Assembly: GCA_021307315.1 (NCBI GenBank)
Contig: JAJSPD010000060.1
Coordinates: 1-64,000, forward strand
Direction: 5' to 3'
Length of the DNA: 64,000 nt
Source: Bisporella sp. PMI_857
Taxonomy: Eukaryota; Ascomycota; Leotiomycetes; Helotiales; Helotiaceae
Position 1 is the stretch's first letter, and each line of letters starts with the position of its first letter. The position numbers were made by a program, and so were the translations under genes. Under the pieces are notes generated by a model. That model made no database searches and was not told the DNA's origin. It was given only the letters and a program-made list of their open reading frames with translations. Positions 23,944 through 34,973 of the stretch are shown here, in pieces.

Positions 23944-24209
23944 TATTGTCCAGTATGTCCACTCCCTTTCATCACCTGTGCCTGGCGCTGTTGATATCAG
24001 TTGGACGTCGCGGAGTGGCGAAGGGGGTTGTGAGCCTAGGTATAGCTAGCAAGGAGAATTCAGTGTTTCTTCGAGAATAAGGCGAAGGTCCTCCGCCCAT
24101 GTATTGGCGGGGGGGGGGGAGATAATCAGTAGAATTGGGCTCTGGGCCAACCATTACGTCGAAGGATGAATCTGAAATAAGGAAAAGATATCAGACGATT
24201 GCTCACACA
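23944..24209. other. Spacer between MITE and kinase pseudogene
   Basis: Contains a G9-10 run near 24110-24119 and no gene. Confidence 0.4.
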
Positions 24210-25035
24210 TCATATCTTGAATAAGTTCATATATCGGCTTGCGCAGATCCCGATTTCAGAAAACCAACACCGCCTGATAACATCTCCGCAGACTATTCCC
24301 TTCAACGTCAGAAAACTTGTTGGGCTTTGTAGTTGGCTTCAACCTGCTCACTTATCCAGTTCTGCAAACGGATGTTAGCCGGTCACAATGAAATAAATGG
24401 TAGATCCTAGGCTAAATAAAGAATCCTCCGCTTGGTGGCTGGTGCGCCAGTCAAAGTTTGGTGGCAATAACCTTGATCCTGCACAAGCCGATGGTTGCAA
24501 GCCTGGAGAGACGAGCTACCGAAGTCAACGATTTGGAGACCGAGATTCGCATCTACAAGAAAATATCTAGGCTCTACATCGCAATGAATCACATCTGCGC
24601 CATGAAGTAGTTGAAGTGCTTCGGTCGCCTCATGCACCCACTGAAGTCGCTGCCTTACAGATATCTTGTCGTTCCGTGCGAAGAGAAAATCTTTCAAGCT
24701 ACCATTCGATACATATTCCATGGTGAGGATGCATTGCTCGGGTTCCCAGCTGATGATTCGAATTAGGCAGCGATGGCGCCCTAGAAGCTGATATATGTTG
24801 TCTCTAGCGTAACATCCCTGCAAAAATCTTGTGCTCGAGGATCAAGCCATGGCAATTTGAGAACATGGCCGGATGGCAAGCGTTCAATAATCCCTGATGC
24901 GCTGGTAGATAGGAGGTGGCCTTTGGGATCTCGTACGCAGTTCGCGATATTGCGAACTGGGACAGAAGGGCCAAGGGTTGTGATTGCCAGGCCCCGGAAT
25001 AAACCAAGAGAAGAAGATGCCAGAAGATGTCAAAG
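24210..25035 (-). pseudogene. Fungal protein-kinase pseudogene
   Basis: Remnant of a fungal-type serine/threonine-kinase-like gene, read in order on the minus strand: N-lobe (GIIERLPSGHVLKLPW), hinge (CILTMEYVSNGSLKDFL), catalytic loop HCDVEPRYFLVDANLGL and DFGSSSL, then activation and C-lobe pieces (NFDWRTSHQAEDSLFSLGST, GIVCGDVIRRCW). These pieces need at least three frame changes (near 24810, near 24495, and in the 24320-24370 stretch), and TAA (24375-24377) and TGA interrupt the C-lobe. The catalytic-loop Asn is Tyr, a further sign of loss of activity. No introns explain the breaks. The first exon boundary is not defined. Confidence 0.75.
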
Positions 25036-26068
25036 CTCGCCTCTCCTACACCAGGATGTTCTTGGCTGGCACAATTCATCTGATTTCGATATGTTGTGTC
25101 CTTACGCTCCCACAGGTAACGTATGGGACTGGTGACATCTCCCAGTTAAGGTTGAAAGCCAGCCGGGATCGCGTCACAAACCGTGACAGACGTGACGGAC
25201 AAAGAGACCCGGCTGGAGAACCACAGGCACCAAGAATGAAAAAAAGTAAGCGTCGATGGGTTGGGATTAGGGAGTTATTAAACAGAAAAGTGGTGTTGCA
25301 GATTTTGTTCCTGGTGTATCAGTAAGATAGTAGATATTCATAAGATCGCCAAGTATATATGTGGTTGACCTTGCACGCATTTGAGGACGTCCATTTCTTT
25401 TATAAGAGAATAAAACTCGGTTCAGCTTAGTTCTAGTAATCTGTCTTTCGTATACTTAAAATGCACATGGTAATAAGCGATTTGAAACCTTTTCAATTTC
25501 AAAATAGCAATCAAAACAGGCCAAGCACAATGAGACGTTGGAAGAACAAGAAAACTTCTGGAAGCTTGGGCAGTGATCACTTGGCACTTACTTATCGGAC
25601 GCTTTAATACGTATCCCTCTATCTGTATACACGTATCATGTTAAAAATGTAGTAGAATAAGATAGTTCACACCATATCCTAACCAAGTAGAGGACCCCAT
25701 GATGGATGACACTGGAAAATCTACCAGCCATTTCACACATTTAAGAAAAGTTGGGGATACTGAAAACCTCCAAAAGTGGCGCAGCAGCCTGATGATGCAG
25801 CTTGTGGCCGACCCTTGCCACGAGCAAAAGATTTGGGCAAACATTATCACTTTTGTACTCGAGGATCCTGTATCATTGAAAAGCATTGCATGAGTTTAAG
25901 CTTAAGCTGGCTCGAGTTTCAAACGTGACATACCCTGCCGAAAGTCACCCACAGACCTGAATCAACCCTCAGACGGGTTCACGAGGGGTATGATCCATTG
26001 ACGATCAAACCACGTCAACACAGAACTAAAGAAGGCAGGCACAACTTCATAACCGCTTCTTGAACACC
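25036..26068. other. Intergenic
   Basis: No supported gene. A 64-codon ATG frame at 25699-25893 (LRKVGDTENLQKWRSSLMMQ) has a faint retroelement-Gag-like look, but it is too short to call. The region from 25340 to 25660 is AT-rich. Confidence 0.4.
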
Positions 26069-28612
26069 ATGGCAGACTCCGACCGATTGTACTCAGAACC
26101 GCCAAACCCGAATACCCAGCACGAGAGAAGCGGAAGCATGTCGCTGGGAGCTCCTCCGACAGAGGATGAAGTGTCTCCCATCAATGGAGATGCGGCCACT
26201 TCGGCCCCGGTCGCAAGTCATGATCATAATGCAGAGAGGGTTGCATATGTGGTGAACTCGGAGGTGAGCGCGCGGCATTGCGCTTGATGCAGCGAGGTAC
26301 AGGAAGCAAACTAACAACTTGCCAGATTGGTGTTATGACTCTGCTCAACCGGCTGAAGCAATGTATACAATCCACGAGGGTATGAACCTTTTATATGTGG
26401 GCTATATACGTGTGTGACTAAACGGATTTCTAGGAAGTGTCATCCTTCTTGAAGAGAAGAGCTCAGATCGAGGAGCAACATTCGGACAATCTGAAGAAGC
26501 TGTGCAGAACAACCAATGAAAATATCAAGAAACCAGACCAGCGCCATGGCTCGTTCCTAGAAAGTTATGAGCAGGTGTTGATGATACATGAGCGGATGGC
26601 AGATCATGAGGCTCAATTTGGAATATCGCTGGCGCAGATGCACGATGACCTGATGGATGTTGCGCTCTCCCATGAACGATTAAGGAAACACTGGAAGACC
26701 AATGGTCTAGCAGCTGAGCAGCGTGTAGCTGATGCCGAAGCTGCAATGAGGAAATCGAAAGCTAAATATGATACGTTGGCAGAGGATTATGATCGAGCAA
26801 GGACCGGAGATCGTCAAGCGGGAAAGAAATTTGGCTTGAAAGGGCCGAAATCTGCCGCGCAGCACGAGGAGGATCTTTTGAAGAAGGTCCAGGCTGCAGA
26901 TGCGGATTATGCCCAGAAGGTTCAGATTGTGCAGGCTATGCGCCATGAGCTTATCAACAAATTGCGCCCGGAAGCTGTAAAGGCGCTGGAAGATGCGATC
27001 AAGGAGCTAGACTCTGCTACCACATTGCAGATGCAGAAGTTCGGTAAGTGTCCATTTCTTGTGTATTCAAGTGCTGAGCACTGACATGACTATACAGCTG
27101 CTTTCAATGAGAAGTTGATCTTAAGCAGCGGCTTGACGGTCAGTCCGATTACACAAAATCAACAAGGGGCACCAATTCGTAGCCTTCGTGAGGTTGTTTC
27201 CTCAATCAACAATGAAGTGGACTACAGCAACTTCATGAACAGTTATCATAACAAAGTTCCTAGTCGACTTCCAGATATCAAATACGAGAAACACCCGGTA
27301 AGGCTTAGATACCAGGTCCTGTCTTGTTCTTAACTAAATTTTACATTAGGTGCTCAATCCTCAGCACCAGCCAATAGCAGCCGCTCCACCACAACGCCAA
27401 TCAGATCCAAATACTTCATTCAATTCACGGCAAGGCCCTCCTCCTGCTCAATCTTATGGCCCTCCGCCTCCTCAATCTTATGGCCCTCCACAGTCTTTCA
27501 ATGGTCCTCCTCCGTCTTTTGGTGGCCCTACCCCTCAGTCACCACCACAGCAAATGCAGGTGCCTCAACCTTACAACCAAGGACCGCCACCAAATCATAT
27601 GCATGAGAGGAGCTTTAGCCAAGGACAGCCTTTGCAGCAACAGCCATATATTAACACTTCCGTGGCATCTAGAGGAGGACCTCCAGCCCAAGCCTCTGGC
27701 CATGGAGGCTATAACCAGAGCTCGATAAGCTCTGCTGGTGGTTATGGAGGCTCTATCTCCTCTGCTGGACCTCCACAGCTCTCGACCCTTCCATTCCAGT
27801 CTTCACATACGCCTCCACCAGCAGGTCAACAACCCTCCTATGCACAATCTCCAGTAGCCTTACACTCCGGCCATTTACCGCCTTTAAAACCTGTATTTGG
27901 CCTTAGCCTAGACCAGCTATTTGAACGGGATGGCTCTGCTGTTCCAATGGTCGTTTATCAATGCATACAAGCCGTAGATCTATTCGGATTAGAAGTTGAA
28001 GGAATCTATCGGTTGTCCGGAACACAGTCGCACATTAACAAGATCAAAGCTATCTTTGACAATGGTATATTATACCTATTTATTAATGCATTGCATGAGA
28101 CTAATAATTTCCAGATGCGTCCAAGGTCGACTTCCGCAATCCCGAGAGCTTCTTCCACGATGTGAATAGTGTTGCTGGACTGCTTAAGCAATTCTTGAGG
28201 GATTTGCCCGATCCTCTCCTCACGGCTGAGCATTATGCCGCATTCATCGATGCAGCTAGTATGTTTCCTTCTTGTCTCTTACTTGCCCTAAAGGCACATT
28301 TCTAACCTAAGTGCTAATTCTTTTCCAGAAAATGATGATGACATTGTCCGACGTGACTCTCTTCACGCCATCATCAATAGCCTCCCAGATCCCAACTACG
28401 CCACTCTCCGGGCTTTAACATTGCATCTGCATCGTGTCACGGAAAGCTCAGCTGCAAATCGTATGAACGCCTCCAATCTCGCCATTGTCTTTGGCCCTAC
28501 ACTCATGGGCGCCAACACCCCTGGTGGACCAGATATCCAAGACGCTGGCTGGCAGGTCCGAGTCATCGACACCATCTTAGTGAATTGCTATCAGATCTTT
28601 GATGATGACTGA
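26069..28612 (+). CDS. RGD1: F-BAR/RhoGAP protein, Rgd1-type
   Basis: GTPase-activating protein with a membrane-curving F-BAR domain. Yeast Rgd1 acts on Rho3/Rho4 in polarised growth and septation. Seven exons close in phase: 26069-26263, 26326-26379, 26434-27043, 27098-27297, 27350-28064, 28115-28258, 28329-28612, giving 733 residues (yeast Rgd1 666). F-BAR spans about 60-330, with coiled-coil-like [20 protein letters not shown] Pro/Gln/Tyr-rich linker with QSYGPP repeats covers about 355-530. RhoGAP covers about 530-733 and holds the arginine-finger motif GIYRLSGT (R574), [15 protein letters not shown] and [16 protein letters not shown], all intact. The start ATG has a good context (ACCATGG). 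Confidence 0.93.
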
Positions 28613-29576
28613 TGAAATAAAGATTGAGGGATTGAAGAGAGTAGAATAGCGATAGGGAGGGTAGATCGTGGATAGCATGGATACTAAATGTGCATATAAT
28701 TTTGTAAGATATTGGGCGGACGTACGTGGAGATCATAGCGATTGTTTTCTCTTTGAACTTGGCATCATAACGCATTGCAGTATTTACTCGACCTAATAGT
28801 GCTTGAGGGACAACTCGGATCATCGACTTAAGCATTTTAACACCAGTACATATTCTAACATCAACGGAAGGGTAATTCATACCGCCAGAGAGTTAGACAC
28901 AGCTTCATGTTAATAAAGAATCATATCTCAAGCTTGTGAATTGTGTTATAGGCTGACTGATTAGAGATATTGATAACGCAAACAGGAAATACGAACAAAA
29001 CACATCACTCGTTAATCTCTAAGACATGATTGGTGACTACTCTGAAAGCTATGCCGTGTATTATCGAACACCAAAGTTTGAGTCATACGTAGCGGACGGC
29101 AAATCAACAGCCAGCTCAACTTGTATTGTAGGCAAAAGTGAGGTTAAACTGCGGTGAAGTCCGAGGAGGCGACGCAGCCAGCCATAACTGGCTCAGGATC
29201 CAATGAACACGGCTTTGGAAAACCTTCATAGACAGAATTTACGAGTGGCGAATTCAAGCATTCACTGCCTCCTATCAACGCTCACGTGCCTCAACATAGC
29301 GGAAAGCTGGCTGACTCAGCATCATGGCAAGAGTGGACCCCGCTGCTACTGCCGCCTTCGTCGAGCCTTTTCAGCCCCTCTATCCTCTTTCTTCCTCTTG
29401 TTAGTACTACATCACTTCACCCAAACAGACAAACACCAGAATCGCCAGTCGAACTCAACAATCTCTACGCTCACAAACACTCCCTCCGATAAGAACCAGC
29501 CGTCTTTAACCAAACCACGCACTTGACATCACCCATACCAACACCACACGAAAGCAGAGACCGACAAATCATTCAT
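28613..29576. other. Intergenic and eIF1 upstream region
   Basis: 3' flank of the RhoGAP gene, then the eIF1 promoter and leader. The last 200 bp are C/T- and CA-rich, as in highly expressed fungal genes. No other gene is seen. Confidence 0.5.
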
Positions 29577-29579
29577 ATG
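29574..29579 (+). promoter_or_regulatory. Suboptimal eIF1 start context
   Basis: The bases before the eIF1 ATG are C-A-T, so position -3 is a pyrimidine instead of the favoured A/G. Poor context at the eIF1 start codon is known from yeast and animals, where eIF1 represses its own initiation. Its presence here fits that autoregulation. Confidence 0.6.
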
Positions 29580-30331
29580 AGCTCAAAAATCGTTCCCGAG
29601 AACCTCAAGTCCTTTGGTACGTATTTCTTCATTTAAACACACTGTTATTCGTCTACAACAATGGCAGATTGTTGGTGACTGCTTGAGGCATTTTCGGCAT
29701 CTGCCAGCCCTTTCGTTGTCGCGATTCCCCTTTGCTGGCCCTTCCAGCCTCGTCATATCAGCTAGCTAATTATTTCTGCAGACCCCTTCGCTGAAGAAGC
29801 CGAGGAACTTGGAGACGTCAAGCAGTCTCAAAATTATATACACATCCGTATTCAACGTAAGTTAGCCATTCTGCCACGATCAACGCTTGCACCGCCCCCA
29901 CGTCAGACGCGACCGATCGGTCAAGATAAGCATGTCAACTGACAATAAATGTACCACAGAGCGCAATGGTCGTAAGACGTTGACTACTGTCCAAGGTCTC
30001 CCCAAGAAATTCGATCAGAAAAAAATCCTCAAGGTCATTAAGAAGAAGTTCGGTAAGCTTACTCTTCCCGCCTACGGAGCCGCACCGCATCCGTCACTAC
30101 ATTCACAAATGCTGACTTAATATGTAGCTTGCAATGGCACCATTGTTGTCGATACGGAGATGGGAGAGGTGATCCAGCTTCAAGGAGATCAGCGCAAGGA
30201 TGTCCAAGAGTTCCTCACAGACAAGAAAGAGGGTCTGGAACTTGATGCCAAGACCATTAAGGTGCGTCCTCGTCCTCAACATCTCTCTTTCGGTTTTTCG
30301 CTAACACGTCTTCTAGGTCCATGGTTTCTAA
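29577..30331 (+). CDS. SUI1: Translation initiation factor eIF1 (SUI1)
   Basis: Small ribosome-binding factor that monitors start-codon selection in the 43S complex. Five exons close in phase: 29577-29616, 29782-29856, 29960-30052, 30128-30261, 30317-30331, giving 118 residues. Diagnostic stretches are IHIRIQQRNGRKTLTTVQGL, KKFDQKKILKVIKKKFACNG, DTEMGEVIQLQGDQRKDVQ and the C-terminal VHGF, encoded in a last exon of only five codons including the stop. The length matches fungal eIF1. Intron 1 is 165 nt; the others are 103, 75 and 55 nt. The start was chosen as the only ATG in phase with the spliced N-terminus. Confidence 0.95.
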
Positions 30332-31278
30332 GCCCGTCGAGTCCCGCCCCACCAGTCAACGTCACGAGTGAGGATAGAAGTCTGTCAAACAGGCACACCC
30401 ACTATAGTAATATATACACCAACCTCTTTCCAGCTTCTTGCCCATCTCACTCGATGGGGACTGGGTCGTTCTGATCCCCTTTATCACGGCACCGGATTCG
30501 ATTTGGGGCGTTATTCGATGATACCCGCATTCTTTCATACAACTGGAGAACGCACTTGATGGCTTATGGGACGTTATGGGAAATAGCTTGCTTTATTTTA
30601 TTGCGGAGGAAGGAGCAGCCAGTGGGTTGCTTTTCCGAGGGATTAAGAGGGTAACAGCATGGGATTTGCTAATGCGGTTTCGTTCTTTTACAAACACTGT
30701 TTTATACGGGATGGTTCTGCGTGTCTGGACGGTTTGGGAAGGACTGCGGATAGCATAATTCGAACAAATATGATGCACGTTCCTGGCGTCTCATCCTCCT
30801 GATTTTCTGTTTTGAACTTGTGATATCTCAGTGTTTAAGTTAGACGGAGAAACGTCGATTGGGGGACTAGTGACTTTAGTCTTGCAAGAATCTTCATGAG
30901 GGAGACCTGTTTGAGACTTTAGGACTCTCCTAAAAGTAATGTGAACTTCGTTAGAAGACAACTAATTTCTTCCTGAATGCACGTCACGACTCTATCTAAA
31001 ATTCATGGATAGTGCAGATAGATAGATGTGCTCAATTTTGCATAGAAAAGAATTGCATTCGGCTATATGTGGTATCTTTCGCTCAAGCACAGATACAAAA
31101 GACAACCCCTTTGAGAATCCGCTAAATAAAAGATCGACCCTAGGAAACCTGGCGATGATTGTAGGGAAAAAGAGATCCTTCGTAGATGGATCTACCATTG
31201 TTGGTATAAGAATGCGAAGACGGAAAACTATATCCTATGACCTTTTAACGCCGTTCATGCAAGCCACAAACAACCACG
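30332..31278. other. Intergenic, convergent 3' flanks
   Basis: About 950 bp between convergent genes, presumably including the eIF1 3' UTR. No supported frame. Confidence 0.5.
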
Positions 31279-32317
31279 TTATAGCTCCCTCCCGGCAACT
31301 TTGATTCGCTCGGCAAGCAAAACTATCCATTCCCAGCATGTCCTTGCGATAGCGAAGAGTGGAACTGGCGGGTCGTTCGTCCTTGTCAGGTGTAGTTGCA
31401 AGAGTAGCGATACCATTGTGGTGAAGGACGCGCTGAGGAAGACGGCCATGGATAGAGAGGTCTCCTTGAGGATTGCGAGCCGCGGGTGCGTTATATGATA
31501 GAGTAGGGTTAGAGTCTGGATTCTTGTCAGTCTGCCTGCTTCAACAAAAGAAAGTAGAAACAGGATTACAGTCGCGATGCTTATCCATGCCGGCAGCAGC
31601 AAACGAGGATCTTGCGAGCCGCCAGACAGGAAGAGGACCCAAGACGTTACATAGGCATTCGCGGCATTTACTGAGAGAAGCCGGACTAGGGATGCTGGTG
31701 GAGTGTAGTATAGGAGCCTATGTGTGTGTTAGTGAAAGTCCTACATCATAATGAAAGATACGACAAGGTGGTAGTTTACCAGCGGGACATTAGACAGTCT
31801 GTGAATACCCAGGAGAGATATGCGCTCGCAGAACACTGTACATAAACATTAGCAACCATTTTTGGTGCCCCCACAGTACTCATTCGATTTATTGGGACCA
31901 GAACCGAAGGCATACCCAAAGCACAGCCAAAAACACCTCCGTGACCCGAAACCTCCTCTCGACACTCCACGGCGCCCCCGTAACTACGCCTCCGACCATC
32001 TCCTCCGCCAGTAGCTCACCCATGAACGTGAACGCACAACGCAAGCCCCACCATATTGCTGGTAGCGTGCTCAGGGCCCGGCACACGAGCAATGGAAAGT
32101 GCCAGCGGCGGTCAACACCTAGCAGCACGGCGACTCGCGGATGGAGAACAGATTGCGGGCCATCAGGTGAAGCAGGGTGGTGGTTTGTTGCCACGGGAGG
32201 TGGGTTGGGGGTATGGCTGTTTGTGGAGGAGATTTTTGGCTTCGTGGTGGTGGGAGGAGGGGAGGTGTAGGGTGGTGGTTCAGGTTGGCGATTGGAGGGA
32301 GCCAGAGGGAGGGAGGG
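31279..32317 (-). CDS. EOS1: EOS1-type N-glycosylation membrane protein
   Basis: Multi-span ER membrane protein of the EOS1 family; the yeast gene affects N-glycosylation and oxidative-stress tolerance. Three exons join in phase: 32317-31916, 31835-31780, 31717-31279 (TAA), giving 298 residues plus a missing beginning. Family-like stretches are VLLGVDRRWHFPLLVCRALS, RFRVTEVFLAVLW, CSASAYLSWVFTDCLMSRW, ASLVRLLSVNAANAYVTSW and LLLPAWISIATVI, containing four or so hydrophobic spans. The first exon opens right after a CCGTAG acceptor and contains no usable Met before the Pro/Thr-rich segment, so one more 5' exon must exist upstream. I could not fix its position. Confidence 0.85.
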
Positions 32318-32842
32318 CTACGGCATATGCTGCCGCATCGCACGTTGGAGGGTTCCGAAGGGGGAGAGGAAGGCGATGGGAGAATTGGATGGAAGCAAGG
32401 AGAGGAAAGGAGGAGGAGAGAGGAGAGTTTATGACATGGAGGGGACTAGAGTGTTGCACCTTGAAGGTGCATGCCCACTAGCCGTCTTGGCCCCTTTCCC
32501 CAGATTTTTGGCAAGCTCGCCATTATTTCAAGCTTTTAGACATTACGAATTGAGTGAAGAATTGCATTGTAAGTGATGAAAGCAAGAAATTAAAAATCAC
32601 TTATCTCAGGAATGGTAATCTTAAATGCGATCCATCTTTTGAGATCAGCTTTCTGACAGAGGTAAATCTATACAGGGTTCAGGGATTAAGAGATCTTGTG
32701 CAACCTGATCCAAACGTCTTTTTACCGAGCATCGTCTCATAAAAAAAAGTCGACGGCGACGTCTACTTTGCGCAGGCCGGAGCCACGACAGCGACCAGCT
32801 CCTAGAACCTTTGGCATATCACCCAATTGGGTATATGCAGTC
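32318..32842. other. Divergent promoter region
   Basis: Should contain the first exon of the EOS1 gene and the promoter of the mL45 gene. Purine-rich GGAGGG stretches on the plus strand correspond to a C/T-rich EOS1 leader. Confidence 0.45.
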
Positions 32843-33819
32843 ATGGCGCATTCTATCCGTCGACCGCTTTCCGCCGCGGTAGGCTTGAACGGCATCTCCT
32901 GCGTACCCAGGAGGTGCTTCTCTGTGTCCAGCATTCTATACAAGCCCGGCCCCAGCAAGAATGCGAGTCCATACGCCAGGCCAAAGCAGATGGCAGAGCC
33001 CAGTTTGAAAATCGCGCAGAAGCAAATGGCAAAGGGCATGGTGCCTTCGGACATTGGGATTTTTCAAAGTACGTCCTCCCCTCTTCTTACTCCGTACGAG
33101 CCTCACAACCTTCTCCTTTCCGTCAAAACACAGCAGAAAACTAATAAATTTATGCAGATACCTTCGTCCCCCCTCCTGCAACAAGCGTACCATTCTTCAA
33201 AGCCCCCTTCTCCTCCCCCTTCCTCCATCTCCAGTGGCTACGTCTAAAGCACAGAGCCATGGGTCTCGGCACCCTCTGGTACATAAAACTCATGTCGCCA
33301 GCCTCACCATCCAAAGCCAAAAAATGGTTCACGCTCGACCGTGCCGTGACGCTCGAGAACCGCAAGATCGCACCTACCGCCGTGGCCCTGCATTCGCAAA
33401 TGTACACCGCGTTCGCGGCGGGTGATCTCTCCAAACTTAGGAAGATATGTGCCGATGGACTGTATACGAGTTTTGCGGCGCGCATAGCGAGGAGGGAGAG
33501 AGGGGAGAAGGTTAGTTGGATGTTGGTGCGGCATATTGGCGGCCCGAAGGTGGTGAGTAATATGGCGACACAGCTGCCGATGGAGGGGGCCGCGATACAA
33601 CAGGCTGTTGTAAAGATTAAGAGCGTACAGAAAGCCCGGACGATGAAGCCGGGGCAGAAGGCAACGGCCGATCAAGAGAGGGAGACTGAGGAGTATATTG
33701 TTGTGCAGCGGAAATGGCATAAGTGGGTGGCAACAGAATGGGAGGTATGGGGAACGACTGAAGTTACCCCGTACGAGGTAGTTCTACGGTTTGGAAAAGA
33801 GGATGATCCAGAGCGGTAG
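32843..33819 (+). CDS. Mitochondrial large-subunit ribosomal protein mL45 (Mba1-like)
   Basis: Matrix protein that binds near the exit tunnel of the mitoribosome and links it to the inner membrane; yeast Mba1 is the counterpart. Two exons close in phase: 32843-33068 and 33158-33819, giving 295 residues. The N-terminus (MAHSIRRPLSAAVG, PRRCFSVSSILY) is Arg/Ser-rich without acids, a typical mitochondrial presequence. The C-terminal part has the Tim44-like pattern: ALHSQMYTAFAAGDLSKLRK, then ADGLYTSFAARIARR, then VVQRKWHKWVATEWEVWGTT. A single 89-nt intron uses GTACGT and GCAG. No anomalies. Confidence 0.85.
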
Positions 33820-34973
33820 TTGGGTAGAAAGATGAGGTTTGAGAGGTTGCCCGGCTCCCTGAAGAGTGATTTGGAAGATTTGAGGGGAGAAACTGATTTG
33901 GAAAGCGTACAGATCAGGTGTGCGAAATAGGAATTATTGTATATATAGTAGACGGAAAGCATAGAAGGCAGGAGATGTAAACTTACATGTATAATTGAAC
34001 CAGAAATATCACAGAGTATCACCTCATCCAATCGATCAGGTACCAAGTTTCCCGTTCAGAGAAGGAAGGACTCACATATGAATCCGGCATTTTCTACATG
34101 ATTCTTCTGATAATACCAATAACTGGACTGGCAGATTACATACAATACACGAAGAGGAGAGAGACATTACGTATCAAAACTTACAGCCACAAGAATCCAA
34201 CGCATAGCCTCGCTTTAAAAACAACCCGCAGGCTCTCGGCACGAACCGCAATATCCCGCGCCATCCCACATATCAAAATAGATTTCAACTTTCATCCTCA
34301 TCCCTCCTCCGGCCGCCGCCCCAAACAGCCCACAACATACCACATGTCCAGCCTCACCATTGCTTTCCCGCATCCCGCAGGGCAAAATAAAATTTAAAAA
34401 ATAATAATAAGAGAAAAGTGATCACCTCCCTATCCCACACCCACCTTTCAGCCGCCCAAACGGATCCCATTCCCCAACATCACGACCGAGACATGCATTG
34501 CGCCCACCCATCTCGCTTGCGCCTAAGCGAATCGAATAAAAGGGGGGGACAACTGATCTCGCGGGCCTGCTATACGGAGATGACGAGTCGAAACATGCCT
34601 CTAGGTTCCTCTAGGCCTATCGATTTCTGGTTATTGCACCTCGAGTTGGAACATTTGTTGCATGTCGTAGGTCGTGTCACCAATCATTGGTCCGAGTGGG
34701 CGTCTGCTTAGTCTGCTTTGTGCGCATGGCGGGTAGGGATATGATCTTGTGACCTTTTCCGAGATATTGATTCTTAGCTCGCCTCAACTCGCCGCTCCGC
34801 TCCCTCCCTACACACACTTGCGAAAAACGGAGAAAGCCGTATGCAAAAGGTGATATTATAGTATACTTGGGTATCATCGTCTATCTATCCCACAAACACC
34901 TCGCTCTTTTGCCAATGTTTCAAACTCGCTAGCTATGCAGAACGCTATTCCAATTCCTCCGGTCCCATTACGA
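33820..34973. other. Intergenic, convergent 3' flanks
   Basis: About 1.15 kb between convergent genes. Only short frames; no repeat seen. Confidence 0.5.

Noticed and set aside
25699..25893. Gag-like small ORF
   Set aside because: Too short and without any neighbouring retroelement sequence or long terminal repeats.
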